Below are positions 25,743 to 33,557 of a stretch of 64,000 nt of DNA, piece after piece. Each line of letters begins with the position of its first letter. Positions within the stretch are counted from its first letter, which is position 1. Position numbers and translations under genes: made by a program. The notes under the pieces are model-generated. The model was not told the origin of the DNA. It saw only the letters and a program-made list of their open reading frames with translations, and searched no databases. The stretch comes from Leptotrichia sp. HSP-536 (GTDB lineage Bacteria; Fusobacteriota; Fusobacteriia; Fusobacteriales; Leptotrichiaceae), in NCBI RefSeq assembly GCF_041199985.1, contig NZ_CP165647.1, positions 1,736,001 through 1,800,000 of the forward strand, read 5' to 3'.

Positions 25743-26720
25743 TTATTTAGATATTTCAACTAAAATCGAACCATAAGTCAATCCTCCGCCAAATCCAGTA
25801 GCAACAAACTTATCGCCTTTTTTCAATTTGCCTTCCTTAATTGCTTCATCAATCGCTATTGGAATCGAGCCTGCCGAAGTATTTCCATATTTATTCAAAT
25901 TCACAAAGAATTTATCCAACGGCTGCTTAAATCTTTTTGCAATTGATTCAATTATTCTGATATTTGCCTGATGTGGAATGAACAAATCAACATCATCAGC
26001 AGTTATTCCAGCCTGTCCCAGTACATCTTCCACTGTTTCAGGGAACACCCTTACCGCAAATTTAAAGATTTCCCTTCCATTCATTTTTAAATAAATATCT
26101 TTATTGTCAATTTTTTCTTTTGACACAGGCTCTTTTGTACCTCCAGCAGGCACTAATAGTTCACTTGCGCCAGATCCATCAGCTACTAAATGGCTCGCTA
26201 TATATCCTCCATTCTCTACTTCGCCAAGCACAACAGCTCCCGCACCGTCTCCAAACAATATGCAAGTTCCCCTGTCAGTCCAGTCAGTTACTCTTGACAT
26301 TGCTTCTGCACCAATAACTAGCACTTTTTTATAAATTCCTGCTTTTATAAAGCTATGCCCCGCTGTATAGGCATAAACGAATCCTGTACAAGCTGCACCT
26401 AAATCAAATGCCGCCGCATTTATTCCCAATTTATCCTGAACTAATGCCGCTGTTGAAGGTGTTCCGTAATCAGGAGTCATAGTTGCAACTATAACTAAAT
26501 CTATTTCATTTTTATCTATCTTTGCATCTTCAATGGCTTTTTGCGCTGCTCTAAAGGCTAAATCAGATGTTCCTTCATTTTCATCTACAATTCTTCTTTC
26601 CTTAATACCAGTTCTTACTGTTATCCATTCATCATTTGTATCAACTATTTTTGATAAATCATCATTTGTCAATACTTTTTCAGGTACATAAGATCCCGTT
26701 CCTAGTATTCCAACTTTCAT
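25743..26720 (-). CDS. fabH: beta-ketoacyl-ACP synthase III
   Basis: 325 residues, starting MKVGILGTGSYVPEKVLTN. Catalytic residues are Cys111 in DLGAACTGFVYAY, His in PHQANIRI and Asn in NKYGNTSAGS. It condenses acetyl-CoA with malonyl-ACP to start fatty acid chains. RBS AGGTGAAAT supports the start. It lies upstream of fabD; plsX, which often precedes fabH, is missing here. Confidence 0.96.
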   Translation of the reverse strand: MKVGILGTGSYVPEKVLTNDDLSKIVDTNDEWITVRTGIKERRIVDENEGTSDLAFRAAQKAIEDAKIDKNEIDLVIVATMTPDYGTPSTAALVQDKLGINAAAFDLGAACTGFVYAYTAGHSFIKAGIYKKVLVIGAEAMSRVTDWTDRGTCILFGDGAGAVVLGEVENGGYIASHLVADGSGASELLVPAGGTKEPVSKEKIDNKDIYLKMNGREIFKFAVRVFPETVEDVLGQAGITADDVDLFIPHQANIRIIESIAKRFKQPLDKFFVNLNKYGNTSAGSIPIAIDEAIKEGKLKKGDKFVATGFGGGLTYGSILVEISK

Positions 26721-26869
26721 ATTTCACCTCAGATTTTTTTATTATTCTATTTTTCATATCATTATAATTTTATGTTGATTCAAACTTAAAATTACTCTAT
26801 TAAAGTCTATCATAATTCCAATAAAAATACAACCGTAAAAATGTCATTTCTTGTCTTATTTTATAATTA

Positions 26870-27379
26870 TTAATCTTCATCTAAAAGTTCCCTTTTCTTC
26901 CTCTCAAATTCTTTCCGAGTTATAACTTCCTGATCCAGCAGTCTTTTAAATTTTATCAATTCATCGGCAACAGAAGTCTGCTGAGCTCTTTCAAATTTTT
27001 CCTTCGCTTTGTTTACAGCATTTACAAGTGGAACAAGTGTTCTCTTTAATATATTTGTTACTTTAATCATGGATGCACCATCCCATATTTCTATTTCACC
27101 TAAAAAAAATCCTTTTTTATACACTATTGAATTAATTTTATTAAGTGGAATTTCAATTTGCTTTAATCCAAAAAACATTCCTTTATCCAGAAATATAATT
27201 CTTTTACTTGTTGAAACAATTAACCATGTATGACTCTCATAGTAACCTGATGTCGCATAAGTAACAACTTCATTATCCGTAATAATTTTGGGAAGCTCCT
27301 TAACTTCGCGTTTTGTTCCCCAAAAATGAGTTGCACCGCCCTTTGCCAACATTGCTTTTATTTGCTTTAAAGTTCTCAT
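26870..27379 (-). CDS. PH domain protein with SHOCT tail
   Basis: 169 residues. A bacterial PH-like domain (about 20-120, with TWLIVSTSKRIIFLDKGMFFGLKQIEIPLNKINSI) is followed by a C-terminal SHOCT motif ADELIKFKRLLDQEVITRKEFERKKRELL. This YokE-like architecture is common and mostly uncharacterised; SHOCT is thought to mediate oligomerisation. Cytoplasmic. It lies between rpmF and fabH. Confidence 0.78.
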   Translation of the reverse strand: MRTLKQIKAMLAKGGATHFWGTKREVKELPKIITDNEVVTYATSGYYESHTWLIVSTSKRIIFLDKGMFFGLKQIEIPLNKINSIVYKKGFFLGEIEIWDGASMIKVTNILKRTLVPLVNAVNKAKEKFERAQQTSVADELIKFKRLLDQEVITRKEFERKKRELLDED

Positions 27380-27563
27380 TTTTCCTCCTTGACTATCTTC
27401 TCCACTCCATTTTCATAGTAATAATTTATAAATATTTATTTAAACCTTTAATTCATTCAATCTTACTATTTTAATTTTACCTATCATAATTGTACTATGT
27501 TTTTAAAATTATTCAAAGAGAAAATTTCCATTTTTTAATTTTTCTTTCAAAAAATATTTCTGT

Positions 27564-27592
27564 AAAAAAAAAGCAAGACATAAATCCTGCTT
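27564..27592 (-). terminator. terminator downstream of rpmF
   Basis: Minus strand stem AAGCAGGA/TCTTGCTT (one G-U pair), 6-base loop, then a run of T, starting 8 bases after the rpmF stop. It makes rpmF probably monocistronic. Confidence 0.8.
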
Positions 27593-27599
27593 AAACAAA

Positions 27600-27791
27600 C
27601 TATTCAGCATCAGTAGCTTCATCACTTGCTATTACTTGTCTACCTCTATAAACTCCTGTTTCCAAGTTTAATCTGTGTGGTCTTCTTATTGATCCATCAG
27701 CTTCTACAACAATATTTGGAGCTTTTATTGAATCGTGCGATCTTCTCATATTTCTTTTTGCTTTAGAAGTTCTTTTCTTAGGTACTGCCAT
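27600..27791 (-). CDS. rpmF: 50S ribosomal protein L32
   Basis: 63 residues, MAVPKKRTSKAKRNMRRSHDS typical of bL32. The zinc-binding cysteines seen in many L32 proteins are absent (PHRLNLETGVYRGRQVI), so this is the Cys-less form that does not need zinc. AAAGGAGTCGATAA precedes the ATG. Confidence 0.95.
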   Translation of the reverse strand: MAVPKKRTSKAKRNMRRSHDSIKAPNIVVEADGSIRRPHRLNLETGVYRGRQVIASDEATDAE

Positions 27792-27891
27792 TATTTATCG
27801 ACTCCTTTCAAATTTTTATATTATTAACACTTGAATGTAACATTGTAAAAAGAATTATAAAATCTCATAACTTCTTCACATTATACAAACT

Positions 27892-27920
27892 ATTATAATA
27901 AATCTAAAACTATTTGTCAA
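27892..27920 (-). promoter_or_regulatory. promoter of rpmF
   Basis: Exact consensus on the minus strand: TTGACA, 17-bp spacer, TATAAT. The 5' leader of about 95 bases shows no recognised riboswitch. Confidence 0.85.
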
Positions 27921-28011
27921 GGCTTTAATCTATTTTTTCCATTTATTCAGAAGATTTTTTATTTTTTTCTAACTTTTATTGAATTTCTATTATTTTACTT
28001 TTTTCAAAAAT

Positions 28012-29310
28012 TTATTTTTGATTTTCTTTAGATATTGCATTAACTTTCTCTTGCTTATTTTTTTCAATAATAACTTCATATTTTTTCTCAGTATTAAACT
28101 CAAGATTTTTTATTTTTTCAGAAATTTCATCTGTCATTGTTTCATTCCCAACAACTAAAACAACAAAGTTCTCATTATTATTTGCATCTATCAATTTTCC
28201 AATTTTAACTGTACTAATATTATTTGAAAAATTTTTATACAAAACGCTTTCAACAGTTTTTAAATCACTTTCCAAAATTGCCTGATCTTCATTTTTACTT
28301 GGTAATGCAATGCTTTCTGTATTTTCTTTTGTTTTTTCTTCATTTAAATATTTTGATAAGTCCTGTGCTGTCAAATATTTTTCATTTGAAATCTGTTTTA
28401 TATTCAAACTATATTTTCCCAAATTATACTTCCCTAATTTTTTTTCTAAATTCTTAATATCTTGATTTTTAATACTATCTCCAACAATTTTCAAAGTTAT
28501 CACTTTATTTTTTTTATTAATTGAATCGTCAAAAACATAGTAATTATTCAATTCTTTAGAAATAAATTTTTTTAGTGAATTATCTCTTGCTGTATCTTGA
28601 ACTAAAGTTGTTGCTGTATATATACTTGGAATAATTATGATTAAACTTCCTATATAAAATATTATTTGTTTTTTTATTGAAATTTTATGTCCTGCTTCAA
28701 AAATATTTCCAGAATAAACTATCAAGCCAACTAATGTTGCTATCATTATAAAAAATACATTTATTATAAACAAATATCCTGCTCCAAGAAAAATTTTCAG
28801 ATTCCCATGAGCAATCCCAAATCCTACTACACACAAAGGCGGCATTAATGCTGTTGCAATAGCTACTCCAGGAACTACATTTCCACCATCTTCTTTTGTT
28901 TTTCCAATTACTCCTGCAGTTCCACCAAAAATTGCGATTAAAACATCCCATAAAGTAGGATAAGTTCTTGCTAGTATCTGTGGTGTTGCATCATTTATAG
29001 GGCTTACTAAAAAATAAAAAGTGGAACTTACTACACTTATTAATATAAAAATTCCCAATCTAAAAAGTGATACATAAACTCTTTTTAAATTTCCATTTGA
29101 TAATCCCAATCCTAGCGACTGAATTGGTGACATTAGTGGCGAAATCAACATTGCTCCAATAATTACTGCAACAGAGTTTGTATTTAATCCTATTGACGCT
29201 ATAATCATTGCACAAATCAGAATAAACATTGTTTCCTTTGTAAAATCAGAATCTTCAATAATATTTCTTTTTAAAATCTTGTATTTCTCATGTTTTATTT
29301 TTTCTATCAT
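28012..29310 (-). CDS. DUF389 (TIGR00341) family membrane protein
   Basis: 432 residues. The N-terminal half has about six membrane helices with DUF389 motifs: NTNSVAVIIGAMLISPLMSPIQSLGLG, GTAGVIGKTKEDGGNVVPGVAIATALMPPLCVVGFG. The C-terminal 180 residues are soluble, alpha/beta and Lys/Glu-rich. Function unknown; the family is often described as a hydrophobic-core protein and possible transporter. It lies 63 bases after the GNAT-CDF gene and may share its transcript. Confidence 0.82.
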   Translation of the reverse strand: MIEKIKHEKYKILKRNIIEDSDFTKETMFILICAMIIASIGLNTNSVAVIIGAMLISPLMSPIQSLGLGLSNGNLKRVYVSLFRLGIFILISVVSSTFYFLVSPINDATPQILARTYPTLWDVLIAIFGGTAGVIGKTKEDGGNVVPGVAIATALMPPLCVVGFGIAHGNLKIFLGAGYLFIINVFFIMIATLVGLIVYSGNIFEAGHKISIKKQIIFYIGSLIIIIPSIYTATTLVQDTARDNSLKKFISKELNNYYVFDDSINKKNKVITLKIVGDSIKNQDIKNLEKKLGKYNLGKYSLNIKQISNEKYLTAQDLSKYLNEEKTKENTESIALPSKNEDQAILESDLKTVESVLYKNFSNNISTVKIGKLIDANNNENFVVLVVGNETMTDEISEKIKNLEFNTEKKYEVIIEKNKQEKVNAISKENQK

Positions 29311-29373
29311 TTTACTATATCTCCTTTATATTTTTATAAATTAGTAACTTATTTAATTTCTATTTCAAAAAAT

Positions 29374-30621
29374 TTAATCATCTTCATAAACAGGTTCAAT
29401 ATGAATCAAAAGCCTTTTTATATTTTTATATTTATGTTTAATTTTTTTTGAAATTTTATTTGTAATATCGTGTGCTTCTTCAATCGTCTTATTTTTATCC
29501 ATTCTCACATCCACAAACATATAAATGTCTTTTCCAGAAGTAGTCATGCGAAAATCGTGGGCATTTTCAATTTCTTCAAATCGCAATATTTCTGAACGTA
29601 TTTTCTCAATCAGCTCATCATCTTGTGAATCCATCAATATTAACGAATTTTCCTTTATCAGTTCATAACCGCTCTTTATAATATAAATTGACACAATAAA
29701 TCCTACAATCGTATCAAATATAGGATGAATCCTTGATAAAAGCAACCCAAATAAAACAGAACTGGAAATAACAATATCAGTATTGTAATCTGCAAGTAAG
29801 GAATTTATCAAGGCATTATTATATTTCTTTGCCTTTTTCTTCATAAAAGTCAATTGAAAAATTTTTATCAATATTGCCAAAACAGTTATAACTATTGGAA
29901 TAAGTGTAATATTCACATTATTTTCATTACTAAAAGAAGTTAATTTTGAAAAATTATCTTTTATCAGCTCAAAAGCCGTTATCATTATAAACGTCCCTAT
30001 TATCACACTAAAAACCGATTCTATCTTTCCATGCCCAAACGGATGCTCCTTATCCTCAGGATTGCTTCCAACCTTTAATCCCACAATAACCAGCACATTC
30101 GTAATTAAATCAGAAAGTGAATTTAATCCGTCAGAAAGTAGCGACATGCTGTAAAAAATCTTTCCAGCCACAATTTTGAGTACAGCCAGAACAATATTTA
30201 TACAAATCGCAAACTTGGAAAGATATAACATATTTTTTTCCTGCCTTTTAACTTCTCTCAGATTATTTAATATGTACCCGTCTTCTGTTTTAATAAATCT
30301 TTGTTTTTCAAGAAAATTGTTCATTTTTTTATGATTTGTTATAATTAGTGAGTCAAAATTTTTCCTTGTAATCCAATTAATTATATATTTTAAAAGAAAT
30401 GTTCCATATCCGTTATTTCTCAATTTTGAACTAATAAATATTTTTTTTAATTTTGCAGTATCATTCAGAATAAAAACTGCATATCCGTATAGTTTTTTTC
30501 CATTGTATAAAAAAAATATATCTTCGTTTTCTTTATCAAAAGAAAATTTCGGATCTATCTCCAATGCATCTATTATATATTTTCTAATATTCTCCTTTCT
30601 ATCCCATTCGACTACTTTCAT
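29374..30621 (-). CDS. GNAT acetyltransferase - cation diffusion facilitator fusion
   Basis: 415 residues. Residues 1-120 form a GNAT-like domain (YGYAVFILNDTAKLKKIFISSKLRNNGYGTFLLKYIINW has the acetyl-CoA loop). Residues 130-415 form a CDF transporter: MSLLSDGLNSLSDLITNV (metal-site Asp), HPFGHGKIESVFS, SLLADYNTDIVIS and a C-terminal cytoplasmic domain with DSQDDELIEKIRSEIL and HDFRMTTSGKDIYMFVDVRMD. It would export divalent metal (Zn, Fe or Mn; not decided). There is no frame break between the two parts. Confidence 0.85.
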   Translation of the reverse strand: MKVVEWDRKENIRKYIIDALEIDPKFSFDKENEDIFFLYNGKKLYGYAVFILNDTAKLKKIFISSKLRNNGYGTFLLKYIINWITRKNFDSLIITNHKKMNNFLEKQRFIKTEDGYILNNLREVKRQEKNMLYLSKFAICINIVLAVLKIVAGKIFYSMSLLSDGLNSLSDLITNVLVIVGLKVGSNPEDKEHPFGHGKIESVFSVIIGTFIMITAFELIKDNFSKLTSFSNENNVNITLIPIVITVLAILIKIFQLTFMKKKAKKYNNALINSLLADYNTDIVISSSVLFGLLLSRIHPIFDTIVGFIVSIYIIKSGYELIKENSLILMDSQDDELIEKIRSEILRFEEIENAHDFRMTTSGKDIYMFVDVRMDKNKTIEEAHDITNKISKKIKHKYKNIKRLLIHIEPVYEDD

Positions 30622-30680
30622 TATAAAGCCTCCATTTGTAGCAAAAGAAATTAAAACTTTGAATTTTTAAACTAAAAAAT

Positions 30681-30953
30681 AAAAAGTCATACGTCAAATT
30701 CTCGAAAACATTCTACCATCCGTTTCTTAATCTAAAAGCTCAAAAACAGCTACCCTGTAAACCTAAAGAAACTAACTTAGTGCTGCTTCGTTCCCGACCT
30801 GACACATTTCGCTAGCCCTCTACAATACAGGACTATTTTCTCAACACTTTTAAAATAAGACGTTGACACTAAAACTCCCCTCAAATTTGACATTACCTCT
30901 ACTAAAGCGGGTTGTAGATACAGGGCACCGCTAACTCCCCGGCTAGTATGACT
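30681..30953 (-). ncRNA. ffs: signal recognition particle RNA, large bacterial type
   Basis: Minus strand, about 273 nt. The 5' Alu-like part reads CCGGGGAGTTAGCGGTGCCCTGTA, and the helix 8 apical motif is GTCAGGTCGGGAACGAAGCA (near 30785-30806), closely matching the SRP54-binding loop. The 5' end AGTCATAC pairs exactly with the 3' end GTATGACT, which runs into a T-rich stretch. The Alu domain makes it the 6S-sized type of Firmicutes, not the E. coli 4.5S type. Ends are set by the pairing and the promoter. Confidence 0.93.
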
Positions 30954-30958
30954 AAATT

Positions 30959-30987
30959 AGTATATCATTTTTCTTTGATATTGTCAA
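30959..30987 (-). promoter_or_regulatory. promoter of the SRP RNA gene
   Basis: Minus strand TTGACA, 17-bp spacer, TATACT; the predicted start falls at the 5' AGTCATAC strand of the RNA. The target duplication of the insertion sequence begins only 5 bp upstream of the -35. Confidence 0.85.
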
Positions 30988-30991
30988 TGTT

Positions 30992-31016
30992 ATAAAAATT
31001 CTTTTTTTGAAAAAAT
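30992..31016. repeat. 25-bp target-site duplication, left copy (insertion sequence copy 1)
   Basis: ATAAAAATTCTTTTTTTGAA followed by AAAAT is identical to 32104-32128 at the other end of the insertion sequence. One further base on the outer side differs (T versus A), so the original may have been 26 bp. Confidence 0.85.
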
Positions 31017-32103
31017 GTATAGTTGTCAAACATTTGTTACAAGAACTTTAAAAATAAATAGAAAAGTTATCTTACTAATGTCTTAGCCTAATTGTTTGTC
31101 CTGTATTCTTTCAGCATTTCATTTGGACTTTTAAAATTTAATACTTTTCTTGATATATTATTGTATCTGCTGCAATATCTTTTTACTGGCCTTCTTAATT
31201 TTTCCAGACTTCTAAATCTTTTTCCTAAATAATAATTGCTGTCCAGCCTGTGGCTCCTTTCCACTTTCCCATTCTGCCACGGCGAATACGGTCTTGTTGT
31301 CATGTATTCTATCCCTAGTTCTTCCAGCTTTAGCTCAAATAGTGTCTTTTTGCCATTTTCCGCATTCGTAAACTCCCTGCCGTTATCACTTTGTATTTTT
31401 TCTATTTTAAAGCCCAGCTCCGCTTCAAGCGTTTCTAGAAATTTTGTCGTCTGGTATGTACTTTTTTCATCCACTATTCTTAATACCTCTTCCTTGTATA
31501 CTCATCTATTGCCGTTATCTGATAGTAATTCTGGTCATTCATTCCAAAACATATGCATTCTCTTGGAACATATTTTATGTCTATCTGAACCTTTTCGCCA
31601 GGATATGCAGCCTGCTTCACTTTTTTGTGCTTTTGTAAAGCCTTTTAGGCTTTTTGGGCTTATTATCCCTAATTTTTCTTATTATTTTGCACATAGTTCC
31701 ATAAGAACGGCTGTATCCCAGTTTTCTAGCTTCGGTATATACCTGTGCCAGTCCTTCATATGAAAATCTCCTGTATTTTTTCATAATTAAATCTATTTCT
31801 TCCTGAGTATGCTGATTTGGATGACTTTTAGGTCTTCTGCTTTTTGGCATCAGTGACTGCACTGTTCCGTCATATCTGTCACGCCATCTCTTAATCTGCT
31901 GTCTTGATGTCTTATATTTTAATGCCGCCTTTGAATTATTGTTATATTTTATTGCATACTCAACTGCCCGTTGACGAACACGGTACTCTTCTGATATACT
32001 ATTCATAGAAAGGTTTCTCCTTATGTAGTTTTGGTCGGCTTACATTATATCAGAAACCTTTCTTTTTTCTTCTTTTTTGTCACATATGTATTGTACCACG
32101 ACA
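31017..32103 (-). mobile_element. insertion sequence copy 1, inactive (IS1202-like)
   Basis: About 1,087 bp with the same ends as the copy at 58776-59863. On its coding strand it runs from GTCGTGG...AATACATATGTGACAA to TTGTAACAAATGTTTGACAACTATAC. The ends form imperfect inverted repeats (ACATATGTGACAA versus ACATTTGTTACAA) and the termini are GT and AC. It is flanked by a 25-bp direct repeat and inserted between the SRP RNA promoter and the OmpA-like gene. Its transposase is frameshifted. IS1202-group placement is inferred from duplication length and the retroviral-integrase-type transposase. Confidence 0.85.
31088..32006 (-). pseudogene. IS transposase broken by two frameshifts
   Basis: The 5' part (31617-32006) encodes MNSISEEYRVRQRAVEYAIK... 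to about residue 127, closely like the intact copy at 58874. It is lost by a frameshift in the A-rich CACAAAAAAGTG near 31615-31625. The middle part (VQIDIKYVPRECICFG, first catalytic Asp) continues in another frame, then a one-base loss near 31485 (AGGAAGAGGTATTAA) shifts again. The 3' part (31088-31474) keeps the second Asp and the Glu (QSDNGREF, GKVERSH). No full-length DDE protein can be made without double frameshifting. Confidence 0.9.
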
Positions 32104-32128
32104 ATAAAAATTCTTTTTTTGAAAAAAT
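32104..32128. repeat. 25-bp target-site duplication, right copy (insertion sequence copy 1)
   Basis: Identical to 30992-31016. It is followed at once by GGTATAAT (-10 at 32133-32138), so the insertion has separated the OmpA-like gene's -10 region from its original upstream DNA. Confidence 0.85.
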
Positions 32129-32171
32129 ATGGTATAATTTTATCGAAAAAATGTATTGAGGAGTGGTAGCA

Positions 32172-32612
32172 ATGAAAAAAATAATTTTATTTTTGGTAAT
32201 GGTATTTGGAATAAATGCAATGGCATATTTAGGAGGACCTTGTTCATCAGAAGAAAAAAAATGTGTTATAAGAGGTTTTAAGATAGATGGAAATGTTCCA
32301 AATGAGTATGAAGCATCAACTATTAGGGAGATTGTCGATGCTTTGAATAAATATGGTAAATCTGGAACAATTGATGTTATAGGGTACACAGATTCTACAG
32401 GTTCGGAAAAATATAATTTAAAATTATCAGAAACGAGAGCAAAAAACTTTGCAAGATTAATGAGAAAATATGGGCTGGATAAGAAATTTTCGTTTGGAAA
32501 AATAAAAGGTGAAGGAGCAACTTCGCCTGTGGATACAGATGAAAGAGTTGAAGGAAGATACAATAATCGAAGAGTCGAAATTATTTTGAATGACTTAGAA
32601 TATAAAAATTGA
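32172..32612 (+). CDS. OmpA-family C-terminal domain protein
   Basis: 146 residues. A signal peptide (MKKIILFLVMVFGINAMA) is followed by a single OmpA-like peptidoglycan-binding domain: VIGYTDSTGSEKYNLKLSETRAKNFARLMRKYG and VEGRYNNRRVEIIL with the conserved Asp, Arg and NRRVE residues. No beta barrel, so a periplasmic, peptidoglycan-associated protein is likely. The ATG at 32172 follows GAGGAG by 8 bases; the GTG at 32163 overlaps the RBS. An extended -10 TGGTATAAT lies at 32130-32138. Confidence 0.88.
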   Translation: MKKIILFLVMVFGINAMAYLGGPCSSEEKKCVIRGFKIDGNVPNEYEASTIREIVDALNKYGKSGTIDVIGYTDSTGSEKYNLKLSETRAKNFARLMRKYGLDKKFSFGKIKGEGATSPVDTDERVEGRYNNRRVEIILNDLEYKN

Positions 32613-32722
32613 GATTTATAAATGAATAAAATGTGAGAGCAAGCTTAAAATAATATTACTTAATTTTTAAACTTATTTTATCAGCTTTCCACTAAAACAA
32701 AAAAGATAATTTTAACATGCAA

Positions 32723-32748
32723 TTGCCCTAAAAAAGAATTTAGGGCAA
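32723..32748. other. perfect 10-bp hairpin without U run
   Basis: TTGCCCTAAA and TTTAGGGCAA pair around a 6-base loop. Neither strand has a T run after it, so it is not a standard intrinsic terminator; it may be an RNA-processing hairpin or the end signal of the OmpA-like transcript. Confidence 0.6.
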
Positions 32749-32787
32749 ATCTAAAATATAACTTCTATTTTCTTAATGGAATTACTA

Positions 32788-32896
32788 TTATAGTAAAACT
32801 TCTTTAACACCGAACTCAAAAGCTATGACTATTTTACTCAAGCCCTAAACTTATATAATTTTTTAGTAGTTTAATTTAAAATAGGTTTGAGTATAT
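32788..32896. repeat. 108-bp dispersed structured repeat, copy B
   Basis: Second copy of 24136-24243, in the same orientation. The identical core and both inverted pairs are kept. It lies 32 bp from the stop codon of the lipoprotein at 32929. The rest of 32613-32928 holds only the hairpin at 32723 and AT-rich DNA. Confidence 0.85.
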
Positions 32897-32928
32897 GTTA
32901 ATAATATTACTGAAATTAAACTTCACTA

Positions 32929-33447
32929 TCAAGTTTGGACAAACAGCTTTCCATTTTTTATGAACATATTTTTTACTTTAACTTTTTTCTTTCCATCTTT
33001 ATCATATTTATAAACTGGATTTGTTTCCAAATAATTTGCCACTATAGTTTTTACTGATTTTGCAGCTGGTGTGCTTATCATATCTGTTCCATTTTTATCT
33101 AATATTTTGTCTATTTGGATATCTACCAAATAAAGCTGACTTGTTTTTTCATTAAATTTAATTTCACTATTTAATGCAATAATCCCTTCCGAATGACTTG
33201 ACAACAATGAGGCATCATAATCCATTTCCACATAAATCCTATTATTTTTAAATGATATTCTCGGATTTTTTGCTGTAATTTTAGCAAGCAAAAAATTTTT
33301 AACAATCGGAAACTTTTCTCTTGCCTTTGACTCAATCACCGATTTTGGTACACGAACCGTTTTATTTTCTAAAAAATCACATGAAAGCACTCCAAATACT
33401 GTTATAAACATCAGAAACATCATTTTCAATAAATTTTTCTTTTTCAT
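32929..33447 (-). CDS. DUF1439-like lipoprotein
   Basis: 172 residues. The lipobox VLSC follows MKKKNLLKMMFLMFITVFG, so lipidation at the membrane is predicted. The mature part (KTVRVPKSVIESKAREKFPIVKNFLLAKITAKNPRISFKNNRIYVEMDYDASLL) is the SRPBCC-like DUF1439 lipid-binding-type fold seen in E. coli YceB. The ATG at 33447 is chosen (AAGGAG 10 bases upstream). A divergent paralogue lies at 45816. Confidence 0.8.
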   Translation of the reverse strand: MKKKNLLKMMFLMFITVFGVLSCDFLENKTVRVPKSVIESKAREKFPIVKNFLLAKITAKNPRISFKNNRIYVEMDYDASLLSSHSEGIIALNSEIKFNEKTSQLYLVDIQIDKILDKNGTDMISTPAAKSVKTIVANYLETNPVYKYDKDGKKKVKVKNMFIKNGKLFVQT

Positions 33448-33557
33448 AACCAATCTTCTCCTTTTTCTTAATTTACAAACTCCTTTCATCTAAATGATAC
33501 AAGATATTGTTTATTATTTCATATTTTTAAAGTTAGTTTTACCTTAAATCTGAATTT

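Noticed and set aside
30992..32128. Active second transposase in copy 1
   Set aside because: At least two frameshifts separate the DNA-binding part and the catalytic residues.
32613..32787. Short inverted TAAAATAA/TTATTTTA after the OmpA-like gene as a terminator
   Set aside because: Long loop and no T run. Too weak to call.
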